From contig JBAXSE010000004.1 in assembly GCA_037130845.1 (NCBI GenBank), positions 12,394-76,393 of the forward strand: a stretch of DNA of 64,000 bases, read 5' to 3'. The notes below the pieces were generated by a model. That model saw nothing but the letters and a program-made list of their open reading frames with translations. It was not told the DNA's origin and made no database searches. The position numbers were made by a program, and so were the translations under genes. Shown here one piece after another: positions 1 through 7,878 of this stretch. Origin of the DNA: 1-14-0-10-37-14 sp037130845. GTDB taxonomy: Bacteria; Patescibacteriota; Patescibacteriia; Patescibacteriales; Patescibacteriaceae. Each line of letters begins with the position of its first letter. Position 1 is the stretch's first letter.

Positions 1-2572
1 AAGTATAACTGGCGATGGAGGTCAGATTTTCAGCCAGCACTTCAGCTTTGAGCTGTTTGGCTTGCTCTTCGTCGCCGAGGCAGTCGATAATTTTTTGAAC
101 GAAGTCGGCATTTATGTTGTCGTTGAATTTGACGTATTCCTTGAGTCCGGAATGGACGGCCCGGCTTAATGTTTCTTTGTCGCGCGGAAAGCTCTTGATC
201 AAATTTTGGAAAGACTGCAGCTGGCCGTGTATCAGATAGTCTTTGATCTTGATGTCGACTAATTCGTCTGTCTTGGCCCGGTCTATCGAGAACATCTCGG
301 CCAATTCCTTTGCTTTAGCCGGAGCGCTTCGCCCTAGCAAGTGGGAAAAAGCATTGAGAGCGCGTTTGTGCAGCAGCTCATTGCGCAGCGTTTTGTCGCT
401 GGCTATCGGGCGGAAGTATAATGCCTGTTCTTGGTTGCCGGTGTTGTAAGAATAGTCGCCCAACAAGCTGGCGATAAGCTGTTCGATCCGCCTTTGGATT
501 GGGCCATTCTTCTTGATATTTTCCCTGTCAGCCGGATCCATCAGGCCGCAGAGGCTCTGGGCGTAGCGCACTTCTCGGTTGTCGCTGTACTCTCTGGTCA
601 GTTCTTTGCGCAGTTGGTCTTCGGCGTTCTTTTTGATCAGCGGCGTATCGTAGGTATCGGGCAGGTCGAAGGTCTGCTGCAGCCTGGGCAGTTCCAGGAT
701 GGCGTTGGTAGCGGACATTTCTCCGGCCAGCTGTTTGAGCCTAGCGATATCGGCGTTGGCCAGATCCTGGGTAGTGATGTTTAGCTTTTTGGCCAGTTCG
801 GATGCGAGCCGCACATATTCTTCGGGAGTAGCTCGGCTGTTGATCTTGGCATGAGCGTCAAAGCTCGCCAGGAAGTTCAAGAGCTTGTCTTTGGCAGCTA
901 GCCGGTCCTGCTCGGACAGCAGCGCTGCGTCTTTGTCATCTGGTTTTTTCAGCAAGTTGAGGAATTGATCGGGTACGTTATTGATAATTGATATTTCATT
1001 GCTTAAGGATGTTTGCAAGCCGGTTTCTAAAGCCTGCTTCATGGTATCCGGAGCGATGCTGTCGCGGTCGATTTTGAAATTGCGCGTAATCTTGTAATAG
1101 TCATCGACGTCACCGTGGGACAACTTCTTGATCGCCATCTTCTTGGCGGCTTCCTGGTAGTCTTCGAGCCTGAGGCCGAAAGTGGCGACCAGCTTGTCCA
1201 TGTTTTTGGCGTTTTCGCTGCTCATGGCGACGGCCATGGCCTGGTTGACTGCCGGCATTACAACGCTGACAGGTATGTTGAACTTTTCCAGCCGGCTTTT
1301 GGCGGTATCGTAATAATCACCCCAGAGGATGTTCTGGTTGCAGGATTCGATAACGGCCGCTTCGGCTTCTTGGGGGCTGATGCCGAATTCCGGGCTTTGG
1401 ACGATGCGTTGGTAGTCGCTAAACTCACCGAATGATAATTTTTTGATTATGTTTGGGAAGACCAGCTTTTTGATATCCGGCGTGTCCAGAGCAATCTGGT
1501 GCTTCTTGGCAAAATTAAGGAGCGGGGGCATCGTATTGTGGATGGTCTTGGTGTCCAGGGCGGCAGTCAAACTTTCTTTGAGAGCAGCCATTACCTCAGG
1601 GCTTTGGAAAAAATCTTCGGACAGGCCGTAGGTTTCTTGTAGGCCGTCGTCGTAATACGCTTTGTTGATGTTGCTTAGAACTAACTTCTGAGCCAGTGCT
1701 TGGAACTGTGGAGCATGACAATCTTCGGCAGTGATTCCGGTGGCTTGCCGGATGGCGGCATTAGTCCGCAGGTTGCCTCTTTCCAGATTGTCGGTCAGAA
1801 GTTCCAGGCCAATTTCCTTGAGCTTTTCGGGTGCGGGCAGGGGCAGCTTAGTCATGATCTCTGCCAGATAGTCTTTGCCCCAGGCGTGGGTAGCGAGAGC
1901 GGTCTTGAACAGGGGTTCGCATTCCTCGGCGCTAAAGCCGAATTTGTCTACCAGATACCAAGTCTGGCTTTGGTAATTGCCGTATTTGTCTCTTGATCTT
2001 TCTTGCAGATAGCCGATGATTGCCGCGCGGATATCGCGGTCATTTAATAGTTCTTCGCTCTCCGCGCTAATGACAGCCACGACAGCGGCTTCCGGAAAAG
2101 GGCTATTGATAGTAGCTAGCAGGGCTTCTTTGGCTTCGGCACGTGTCCGTTCGTCTTTGCCGACGCTTGCTTCCTGTGCCAGTTCGCCGGCATTACCAGT
2201 AACCATTGGTTCTGGTTCGAGCAATTCTACCGCCAATTCTTCCGGGGGCTCGATATTTGGAGCTATTGATCTACTTTCTGGCTCGACCAGGCTTTTGTTG
2301 CTTTGTTGTAATTTTTGCAGTTTGCGTTTGTAGGCATCTAGTAGAGCGGCGCGGATTTCCGAGTTGCCAGATAGCTTGCCCTCGGCGCCGTATGAGACGG
2401 CCGAAATAGCGTCTTCGGGAGATGGGCTGCGCAAAGCCTTGATAATCTGTTCTATGGCACTGGTGTCGCCGTCGGCTGCCAGGGTGGCTAATTCTTCAAA
2501 ATCAAGCACCGGCTCTGGCGTAATCGCAGGCTTCTCCGGACTATTTGCGGATGAATTTATTTTTTCGGGCAT
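1..2572 (-). CDS. Large helical protein of unknown function, C-terminus beyond the window
   Basis: An open frame of 857 codons runs without a stop from the ATG at 2572-2570 to the left edge, so the gene is incomplete. It explains the many short plus-strand frames in this stretch, which are shadows. The protein starts MPEKINSSAN, has an acidic, proline-rich N-terminal 120 residues, and then appears almost entirely alpha-helical, rich in Ala, Leu, Glu and Lys, with repeated helix pairs of the form 'YYKITRNFKID'. No signal peptide, membrane segment or catalytic motif was seen. A TATAAT box lies 6 nt before the ATG and there is no close Shine-Dalgarno, which suggests a leaderless mRNA. The candidate small RNA at 2714-2938 lies just upstream on the same strand. 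I do not recognise a family; a scaffold or repeat role would be a guess. Confidence 0.85.
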   Translation of the reverse strand, partial: MPEKINSSANSPEKPAITPEPVLDFEELATLAADGDTSAIEQIIKALRSPSPEDAISAVSYGAEGKLSGNSEIRAALLDAYKRKLQKLQQSNKSLVEPESRSIAPNIEPPEELAVELLEPEPMVTGNAGELAQEASVGKDERTRAEAKEALLATINSPFPEAAVVAVISAESEELLNDRDIRAAIIGYLQERSRDKYGNYQSQTWYLVDKFGFSAEECEPLFKTALATHAWGKDYLAEIMTKLPLPAPEKLKEIGLELLTDNLERGNLRTNAAIRQATGITAEDCHAPQFQALAQKLVLSNINKAYYDDGLQETYGLSEDFFQSPEVMAALKESLTAALDTKTIHNTMPPLLNFAKKHQIALDTPDIKKLVFPNIIKKLSFGEFSDYQRIVQSPEFGISPQEAEAAVIESCNQNILWGDYYDTAKSRLEKFNIPVSVVMPAVNQAMAVAMSSENAKNMDKLVATFGLRLEDYQEAAKKMAIKKLSHGDVDDYYKITRNFKIDRDSIAPDTMKQALETGLQTSLSNEISIINNVPDQFLNLLKKPDDKDAALLSEQDRLAAKDKLLNFLASFDAHAKINSRATPEEYVRLASELAKKLNITTQDLANADIARLKQLAGEMSATNAILELPRLQQTFDLPDTYDTPLIKKNAEDQLRKELTREYSDNREVRYAQSLCGLMDPADRENIKKNGPIQRRIEQLIASLLGDYSYNTGNQEQALYFRPIASDKTLRNELLHKRALNAFSHLLGRSAPAKAKELAEMFSIDRAKTDELVDIKIKDYLIHGQLQSFQNLIKSFPRDKETLSRAVHSGLKEYVKFNDNINADFVQKIIDCLGDEEQAKQLKAEVLAENLTSIASYT

Positions 2573-2596
2573 AGGTTGATTATACCCTCTAAAAAC

Positions 2597-2709
2597 TAAA
2601 AAGTAAAAGCGAAAATGTAAAAGGAAATAGAGTCCGCCCAGGGCGGGCAATTAAAAAATCCGCCTCGGGCGGATACCATTCCTTTTACATTTTCACTTTT
2701 ACATTTTAC
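2597..2709. repeat. Inverted repeat with iterated short-unit arms
   Basis: Arms at about 2598-2626 and 2680-2708 are complementary and built from iterated AAAAGTAAAAG/AAAATGTAAAAG units. The centre holds two GC-rich palindromes (CCGCCCAGGGCGGG type and TCCGCCTCGGGCGGA). The element belongs to the AAAGT-unit repeat type also seen at 22893, 32293 and 33821. Confidence 0.7.
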
Positions 2710-2713
2710 ATAT

Positions 2714-2938
2714 AAAAAAGCCCACTACCTTGATCCGGGGCGCTCAAATGTCAGGAGGGTAACATTTGAACTTGAACCGCCGGAGCAAGATGGTGGGTTT
2801 TTTGTGTGAGCCGGAATGCCCAATTTACCGCCTGCAAGTTAACCGTTGACCGGAACAGATGATCAAGGAGGGAGAACACCTGTGTCCGACCAGGACTAAC
2901 AAACAGGCAGTAAATTGGGCACTACAACTCTAGGTTGA
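2714..2938 (-). ncRNA. Candidate small RNA with two CCCUCC hairpin loops
   Basis: Minus-strand transcript predicted from a good promoter (2945-2973) to an intrinsic terminator whose T-run is at 2719-2714. It contains two long rod-like hairpins. The first (2922-2817) has outer arms TGCCCAATTTAC and GTAAATTGGGCA, an internal loop, and an apical loop reading UUCUCCCUCCUUGAU. The second (about 2798-2720) has an outer stem CCCACC/GGTAGTGGG and an inner stem CAAATGT/ACATTTG closing a loop UACCCUCCUG, and it doubles as the terminator. Both loops carry CCCUCCU, which matches the anti-Shine-Dalgarno at the 16S 3' end (55400-55406). No open frame fits the structure. I infer a trans-acting RNA that pairs with ribosome-binding sites. 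6S RNA was considered and not favoured. Confidence 0.6.
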
Positions 2939-2944
2939 TAGAGT

Positions 2945-2973
2945 ATCTTATGAAAAATCCGCCGGTTTGTCAA
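2945..2973 (-). promoter_or_regulatory. Promoter of the candidate small RNA
   Basis: On the minus strand TTGACA (2973-2968), a 17-nt spacer, and TAAGAT (2950-2945). The -35 is consensus. The expected start is near 2938, a few nucleotides before the first long hairpin. Confidence 0.65.
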
Positions 2974-3026
2974 TACTCAAATTTTGCCCCTACTTTGCGG
3001 AAAATATAGATTGTGTAATAATGAGT

Positions 3027-3131
3027 TTATAAAGTTCGTAAAGTTTATAAAGTCTATAAAGTTATTTGATGGGGGATTTACTTCCACTAGCTTTACAAAC
3101 TTTACAAACTTTATAAACTTTACAAACTTAC
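3027..3131. repeat. GTTTATAAA-unit inverted repeat
   Basis: The left arm iterates units like AAAGTTTATAAAGT and the right arm iterates the complement (ACTTTATAAACTTTACAAAC). The centre is unique. Related copies are at 9848-9940 and, as a single arm, 23956-24001. The right end abuts the start codon of the next gene. Confidence 0.7.
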
Positions 3132-3134
3132 CCC

Positions 3135-3608
3135 ATGGACATTGTTTCGCATATATTGCTCAATAATCTGATTTATAATGAAGTGCCTTTGGCCAGCCGT
3201 TGGTGGGCAATCGGCTTTGGCATTGGGCCGGATTTGGTCGGCTTTTTCTATATGTTCCGTGCCAAGCATCTGCAGCGCGCTTTGTTTTTTAATAAAGTGC
3301 CTCACAAGTATATCCCCGGGCCTGTGTTTTTTGTTTACAAGGCTACTCATAGTCTGGTCTTGTGGATGGCGGTATTTAGCGCCTTGTATTTGCTGGATCT
3401 AAAATGGGCGGCGTTATTGTGGTCTGGCTGGGCTGTGCATATTGTTGTTGATATCTTTACTCATGGCGCCAAAAGCTTTCCGACCAAGATTTTCTGGCCT
3501 CTATCCGATTGGTATTTCCCGGGTTTCGCCTGGAGCCAGAAGAAATTTTTGTATATCAGTTATGCACTGTTTGCAATTATTTATTTGATCGTGTATTGGC
3601 CGTTTTAA
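3135..3608 (+). CDS. Membrane protein resembling YdjM/DUF457 metal-dependent hydrolases
   Basis: 157 residues with about four membrane segments. The early SHILLNN, GPDLVG, THSLVLW and WAVHIVVDIFTHG place His and Asp residues at membrane boundaries in the order seen in the YdjM/YbcI (DUF457) family of putative membrane-bound metal-dependent hydrolases. The family's substrate is not established. The start ATG follows the end of a repeat and has no clear Shine-Dalgarno. It lies alone between a repeat and an IPE element. Family call moderate, function unknown. Confidence 0.65.
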   Translation: MDIVSHILLNNLIYNEVPLASRWWAIGFGIGPDLVGFFYMFRAKHLQRALFFNKVPHKYIPGPVFFVYKATHSLVLWMAVFSALYLLDLKWAALLWSGWAVHIVVDIFTHGAKSFPTKIFWPLSDWYFPGFAWSQKKFLYISYALFAIIYLIVYWPF

Positions 3609-3617
3609 TTTTACGAG

Positions 3618-3816
3618 TTTACCTCCGGTACTCCCGGAGGTCTCCCTACGAAGACGAGATTGAGTAATCGTAATAAATGTAATCAGAGTCACGGGAAATG
3701 AAATTGCGGAATTGAATTGGGGACGAACTTTAAGTAATTGGAAAAGCTTTAAAGAAGGTAGAATATAATTCTTGTTAGTGTGTACCTAGGAGATCTCCGG
3801 GAGTACCGGAGATAAA
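3618..3816. repeat. IPE element copy 1 (intercistronic palindrome-ended element)
   Basis: Begins 9 nt after the previous stop with TTTACC and the palindrome CCTCCGGTACTCCCGGAGG followed by TCTCCCTACGAAG. It ends with CCTAGGAG, a perfect 8-bp hairpin (ATCTCCGG, loop GAGTA, CCGGAGAT) and AAA, 10 nt before the ruvB ATG. The internal motifs AATGTAATCAGAGTC and GGGGACGAA recur in other copies (10301, 39124, 39381, 41536). Confidence 0.75.
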
Positions 3817-3826
3817 TTCAGAATAT

Positions 3827-4849
3827 ATGGAAGACAGAATCATCTCTCCCGCCCCAACCGAGGGAGAAGACAATTGGGAAACTTCGTTGCGTCCGCGCAA
3901 CCTCAGTGAATACGTCGGCCAGGAAACGGTCAAGGCGAATTTGCAGATTTTGTTGAGCGCGGCCAAGGCTCGGGGCGAAGGCGCCGAGCATATTTTGTTG
4001 TATGGCGCGCCCGGACTGGGCAAGACCACTTTGGCTCATATCGTAGCCAACGAACTGGGTTCCAATCTGCGCATCACCGCCGGCCCGGTCATCGAGAAGG
4101 CAGGCGACTTGGCCGCTATCCTAACCAATCTGCAGGCCGGCGATATTTTGTTTATCGATGAAATCCATCGGCTTAATCGCACGGTCGAAGAAATATTATA
4201 CCCGGCCATGGAAGATAATGTACTGGATTTAATAATCGGCAAGGGCCCGAGCGCCCGCACGCTGCGCATCGATCTGGCCAAGTTTACCATTATCGGCGCC
4301 ACAACCAAGGTCAGCCTTTTGTCCGCTCCGTTGCGTGATCGCTTTGGCGCGGTTTATCATTTGGATTTTTATGAACCGGACGAACTGGCGACGATTGTGC
4401 GACGCTCGGCTCGTGTTTTGGATTTCGCGCTGGACGCCGATTCCGCTCTGGAGATTGCCAGCCGCTCTCGCCGCACCCCGCGTGTGGCCAACCGTTTGTT
4501 GCGCCGTGTGCGTGACTACGCCCAGGTCAAGAATAATGGCCAGGTCAATGTCGGCCTGACACATGACGCCTTGACCATGCTCGGCGTCGATCCTTTGGGC
4601 TTGGACAAGATCGACCGCGCTATCTTGGAGACGATTATTGATAAATTCCGTGGCGGCCCTGTCGGCCTCAATACCTTGGCTGCTGCCTCGGGCGAGGACG
4701 AACAGACCATTGAGGATGTCTATGAGCCCTTCCTAATGCGCCTGGGTTTCCTAGATCGCTCAGCTCGCGGCCGTATCGCTACTGCCTTGGCCTACGAGCA
4801 TCTGGGCAGGAAGAGCGGTCTGGACGGGCCCAACGCGAAGTTATTTTGA
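3827..4849 (+). CDS. ruvB: Holliday junction branch migration helicase RuvB
   Basis: 340 residues, the usual length. RuvB is the hexameric AAA+ motor that drives branch migration of Holliday junctions with RuvA. Walker A is GAPGLGKT at 60-67, Walker B ends in DEIH at 111-114, sensor 1 is IIGATT, and the arginine region PLRDRFG follows. The C-terminal winged helix carries PVGLNTLAAA and RIATALAYEHLG. The start codon lies 10 nt after the hairpin end of IPE copy 1, so a purine tract AGGAG sits just 5' of the hairpin instead of in the usual spacing. ruvA and ruvC are not adjacent. Confidence 0.97.
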   Translation: MEDRIISPAPTEGEDNWETSLRPRNLSEYVGQETVKANLQILLSAAKARGEGAEHILLYGAPGLGKTTLAHIVANELGSNLRITAGPVIEKAGDLAAILTNLQAGDILFIDEIHRLNRTVEEILYPAMEDNVLDLIIGKGPSARTLRIDLAKFTIIGATTKVSLLSAPLRDRFGAVYHLDFYEPDELATIVRRSARVLDFALDADSALEIASRSRRTPRVANRLLRRVRDYAQVKNNGQVNVGLTHDALTMLGVDPLGLDKIDRAILETIIDKFRGGPVGLNTLAAASGEDEQTIEDVYEPFLMRLGFLDRSARGRIATALAYEHLGRKSGLDGPNAKLF

Positions 4850-4861
4850 TGTTAAATATTT

Positions 4862-5341
4862 ATGCAAGATATTTCTGGTTATGAAAAATTAAAGGAAAAT
4901 GCGAGAAAATACTATGGAGAAATAAGATTAGTTTATTCGCCGGTCTTTGATTGTGATGTATGTTTTAGTGCCGAAGGTTTTAATCATATTGTATTTAAAA
5001 ATAAGCACGGCGAAAGAGAAAGGTCATCTCAGATTTTACGTTTTAAATTATTGTCTTTGGCAGTCAAATTGGTGTCGCTAACAACGACCTTTCAGGAATT
5101 TGAAGAAACTTTAAAAGAATTTCCAATAAAAAGATTTAAGAAAAAAAGTAAAAAAACAATGCCTGTGAGGTATTGGGGGATAATCGCTATTATAGATGGA
5201 AGAAAAATTAAGGTAATCATTAGACAAATAGGTAATAGCGGCCAAATCCATTTTTGGAGTATTGTTCCTGCCTGGACTACTAATAAATTTCGAGATGTAA
5301 AATTTATTTCAACTATGAAAGGTGACCCAATAGAAGATTGA
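4862..5341 (+). CDS. Possible BECR-fold (PBECR-like) nuclease domain protein
   Basis: 159 residues, 12 nt downstream of ruvB but lower in GC than ruvB. The order of elements (CDVCFSAEGFNHIVFKNKHG, a helical stretch with many Lys, then YWGIIAIIDG, KIKVIIRQIGNSG and HFWSIVPAW) resembles phage Barnase-EndoU-ColicinE5/D-RelE-like nuclease domains that are often annotated in Patescibacteria. Candidate catalytic positions would be the His of FNHIVFKNKHG and the Arg/Ser-Gly near IRQIGNSG, but I cannot confirm them. An intrinsic terminator follows at once. If it is a toxin, no immunity or antitoxin gene is next to it. Confidence 0.5.
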   Translation: MQDISGYEKLKENARKYYGEIRLVYSPVFDCDVCFSAEGFNHIVFKNKHGERERSSQILRFKLLSLAVKLVSLTTTFQEFEETLKEFPIKRFKKKSKKTMPVRYWGIIAIIDGRKIKVIIRQIGNSGQIHFWSIVPAWTTNKFRDVKFISTMKGDPIED

Positions 5342-5346
5342 ATGCA

Positions 5347-5376
5347 AAAAAACCGCTTTGATAGCGGTTTTTTTGC
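5347..5376 (+). terminator. Intrinsic terminator after the ruvB/PBECR-like pair
   Basis: Hairpin AAAACCGCT-ttgat-AGCGGTTTT followed by a T run. An imperfect inverted repeat (ATGCTTG to CAAGCAT) occupies 5379-5432. Confidence 0.8.
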
Positions 5377-5482
5377 GATGCTTGCCTTCAGCTTATGATT
5401 TAGCCGAATAGGGCTGACGCCCCACAAGCATGATGATATAATAGCCTATTTTAGACAAGATGTCAATATGGCGAGTAAGCCC

Positions 5483-5511
5483 TTGACTTATTATTTAATT
5501 ATTGTTTTAAT
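5483..5511 (+). promoter_or_regulatory. Promoter of the methyltransferase gene
   Basis: TTGACT (5483-5488), 17-nt spacer, TTTAAT (5506-5511), with start expected near 5518 and a Shine-Dalgarno GGAG at 5537-5540. Confidence 0.55.
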
Positions 5512-5546
5512 ATAAGCAGTTTTTTACAATTATTTTGGAGTTAGAG

Positions 5547-6341
5547 ATGGGAACTATTAATCCTACTGAAGAAAAGCAAATAATGCCATGGTATGCAAAT
5601 GAAAATGGTATATTTGGCCCTGATTATATGCAGACTACGGCCATGAATCTCACTGATGACAAAACAGTCAGAGAGATTAGGTTTGTAGAGCAATTTATTG
5701 ATCCAATGTCACATATTTTGGATGTTCCGACCGGCTTCGGCCGGCATGCTATCGAATTAGCCAAGCTTGGTCATTATGTGATTGGAGTGGATATAAGCCA
5801 GCAATTCTTGGATATTGCAGCGAAAAGTGCTCTTGAGGCTAAGGTAAACGTTAGATGGATCAAGGAGGATATGCGCCATATACCATGGCATTTCAAGAAT
5901 TCAATTTTTCTTGATGCAGTAATTAATTTATTTACTGCCTTTGGTTATTTGGAGGATGACAGGCAGGACCAATTAGCTTTGAATAGCATGACGGATAATC
6001 TCAAAAAAGGCGGCGTATTCATTATGGATTTCTTCAATTTTTATAGACTGATACGTGATTATCAGCCTAAATCCTATCATGAATTGGCAGACGGTTCGAC
6101 TCAACTTAAGGAAAGGCATTTCGACTTTATAACCGGTTGCAACCGAGAAAAAGTGACCAAGATAAATGTTGATGGCAGCAAAGAGCTGTATGAAAGCAGT
6201 ATTCGCTGTTACACTTTGCCTGAGCTAACCAAGATGTTCAAGATCGCCGGCATGACGATCGATAAGGTTTTTGGCGATTTTGAATTCGCACCATTAACTC
6301 TTGATTCTATGCGCATGATAATTGTGGCATATAAAGATTAA
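5547..6341 (+). CDS. Class I SAM-dependent methyltransferase
   Basis: I chose the ATG at 5547 because GGAG lies 6 nt before it; the longer TTG start at 5535 would swallow that site. 264 residues. Motif I is ILDVPTGFGRHAIEL (a DxxxGxG variant), followed by GVDIS as the acidic end of strand 2, then the acceptor-loop region KKGGVFIMDFFNF. This is the Methyltransf_11/25-type Rossmann fold; the substrate is unknown. The C-terminal half with SSIRCYTLPELTKMFKIAGM matches the usual end of this family. It has its own promoter and terminator and is therefore monocistronic. Confidence 0.85.
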   Translation: MGTINPTEEKQIMPWYANENGIFGPDYMQTTAMNLTDDKTVREIRFVEQFIDPMSHILDVPTGFGRHAIELAKLGHYVIGVDISQQFLDIAAKSALEAKVNVRWIKEDMRHIPWHFKNSIFLDAVINLFTAFGYLEDDRQDQLALNSMTDNLKKGGVFIMDFFNFYRLIRDYQPKSYHELADGSTQLKERHFDFITGCNREKVTKINVDGSKELYESSIRCYTLPELTKMFKIAGMTIDKVFGDFEFAPLTLDSMRMIIVAYKD

Positions 6342-6346
6342 CTCTT

Positions 6347-6380
6347 AAGCCTTTTTCCGACTAATAGGAAAAAGGCTTAT
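6347..6380 (+). terminator. Intrinsic terminator after the methyltransferase
   Basis: Stem AAGCCTTTTTCC/GGAAAAAGGCTT with loop gactaata, followed by ATTTTATTT. Confidence 0.8.
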
Positions 6381-6385
6381 TTTAT

Positions 6386-6416
6386 TTGACAAGCTTAGTC
6401 AAAAATTATATACAAT
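6386..6416 (+). promoter_or_regulatory. queA promoter, leaderless arrangement
   Basis: TTGACA at 6386-6391, then TATACA (spacer 17) or TACAAT (spacer 19). The -10 ends 7-9 nt before the queA ATG and no Shine-Dalgarno is present. Confidence 0.55.
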
Positions 6417-6423
6417 AGCTACT

Positions 6424-7593
6424 ATGAAATTAGCCGATTTTGATTACATTCTGCCGTCGGAGCTGATTGCCACCCAGCCCAGCCAACAGCGCGACCAGTC
6501 GCGTCTTTTGGTGTTGCACAAGGGCAATGGGGCAATCGAACACAAGCATTTTTTTGATATCCTGGATTACCTGGAGCCGGGCGATCTGTTGGTTGCTAAT
6601 AATTCCAAGGTGATTCCGGCCAGATTGGCTGGCAAAAAAATGACCGGCCCTTCGACAGGGCTCAGGACGGGCGGTGGAGGGAAAGTAGAGATTTTTTTGT
6701 CCAAGAACTTAGGCAGCACTTCGACTTCGCTCAGTGCAGGCGCAAGCCATTCGACGGAGCTCATGACTGGCGCCTGGGAGTGCTTAGTCAAAGGCAGGGT
6801 GAAGGTTGGGGATAAAATTATTTTGTCGGATAAATTATTCGGCTTGGTGGAGGAAATACACGACGAAATCAGAATCATCAAGTTTAGCTTAGTCGGATCG
6901 GAATTAATGAACGAATTGGAAGCAATCGGCCAGATTCCATTGCCGCCCTATATTATAAAGCAACGCGCTTCTGAAACTATCCAGGATGGCGACAAAGAAA
7001 ATTATCAAACTGTTTACGCAGACGAACAAAAGAAGGGCAGCGTAGCTGCTCCGACCGCCGGTTTGCATTTCACTCCGGAATTGATTTCAAAAATAAAAGC
7101 CAAAGGCGTGCAGATGGAATATCTAACCCTGCACGTGGGCCTGGGCACTTTTTTGCCAGTCAAGACTGACAATATTGAGGAGCATCAGATCCACAGCGAG
7201 TGGGCTGAAGTGCCGGTTGAATTGATAGCCAAGATAATCGCCACCAAACAAGCCGGCCATCGAGTGATAGCGGTAGGAACAACCACTGCTAGGACTCTAG
7301 AGTTTTTTGCCGATAAAATTTTTAGCATCGAAAATAAAAATGTTGCGAAGCAACCACCAATATTGGACATTCCTAGATCTGGTTTATCCGCTTGGGTAAA
7401 TATTTTCATCTATCCTCCCTACCAATTCAAAGTCGTCGATGCGCTGATTACCAATTTCCATCTGCCCAAATCAACCTTGCTGATGCTGGTCTCTGCCCTG
7501 GCCGGCAAAGACAATATTGATCGAGCCTATCAAGAGGCTATTGCGCATAAATACCGCTTCTACAGCTACGGCGACGCCATGCTTATTCTATAG
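6424..7593 (+). CDS. queA: S-adenosylmethionine:tRNA ribosyltransferase-isomerase QueA
   Basis: 389 residues, longer than the usual 340-350. QueA transfers and isomerises the ribose of SAM onto 7-aminomethyl-deazaguanine at tRNA position 34 to make epoxyqueuosine. Conserved blocks are FDYILPSELIA at the start, GDLLVANNSKVIPARL, GQIPLPPYI, SVAAPTAGLHFT, TLHVGLGTFLPV, and near the end ITNFHLPKSTLLMLVSAL. The extra length is mainly two in-frame inserts at about 6645-6685 and 6712-6777, rich in Ser, Thr and Gly, made of copies of the TTCGACxxxGCTCAGG intergenic repeat. These lie between conserved strands, so the enzyme may still fold. Confidence 0.95.
   Translation: MKLADFDYILPSELIATQPSQQRDQSRLLVLHKGNGAIEHKHFFDILDYLEPGDLLVANNSKVIPARLAGKKMTGPSTGLRTGGGGKVEIFLSKNLGSTSTSLSAGASHSTELMTGAWECLVKGRVKVGDKIILSDKLFGLVEEIHDEIRIIKFSLVGSELMNELEAIGQIPLPPYIIKQRASETIQDGDKENYQTVYADEQKKGSVAAPTAGLHFTPELISKIKAKGVQMEYLTLHVGLGTFLPVKTDNIEEHQIHSEWAEVPVELIAKIIATKQAGHRVIAVGTTTARTLEFFADKIFSIENKNVAKQPPILDIPRSGLSAWVNIFIYPPYQFKVVDALITNFHLPKSTLLMLVSALAGKDNIDRAYQEAIAHKYRFYSYGDAMLIL
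6645..6777. repeat. TTCGACxxxGCTCAGG repeats inserted in queA
   Basis: Three partial copies (about 6650-6668, 6718-6735 and 6751-6768) of a short repeat also seen in metG (14277-14298) and intergenically at 26467-26482 and 26531-26552. All keep the queA frame open and encode low-complexity residues. Confidence 0.65.
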
Positions 7594-7637
7594 CCATCGG
7601 CAAACCCAAGTCCAATAATTAAAATTTTTATAAGTAT

Positions 7638-7731
7638 GCTCCTACAAATACAAATCATATCGAATCTACAAATAAAACATTACATTTAGGTACGGATTTG
7701 TACATTTGTAATAATTTGTATTTGTAGGAGC
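7638..7731. repeat. GCTCCTACAAATA inverted repeat, copy 1
   Basis: Ends GCTCCTACAAATACAAAT and the complement ATTTGTATTTGTAGGAGC flank a short centre. Copies 2 and 3 are at 20830-20923 and 37914-37995. Arms iterate TACAAAT-like units. Confidence 0.8.
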
Positions 7732-7775
7732 CTGTTGGCAACTTTGGATTATATTTCTAATATTGGCTAAAAACA

Positions 7776-7804
7776 TTGACTTTTGGCGCAAATTACTTTA
7801 TTAT
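7776..7804 (+). promoter_or_regulatory. Promoter of the infB operon
   Basis: TTGACT (7776-7781), 17-nt spacer, TATTAT (7799-7804). It leaves a leader of about 65 nt before infB. Confidence 0.55.
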
Positions 7805-7878
7805 TATTTTATTATTATAAATCAAGCGAAATAGGCTAATGTTTGCTTATTTTTGGTTATAGCCTTTAAATTAACTCC

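Noticed and set aside
243..2579. Eight plus-strand frames of 60-117 codons
   Set aside because: All overlap a single minus-strand frame of 857 codons that runs to the window edge; they are shadows.
2817..2922. 6S RNA
   Set aside because: The rod has internal loops, but the apex is a C-rich loop instead of a closing stem, a second independent rod follows, and no central open-complex bubble is clear.
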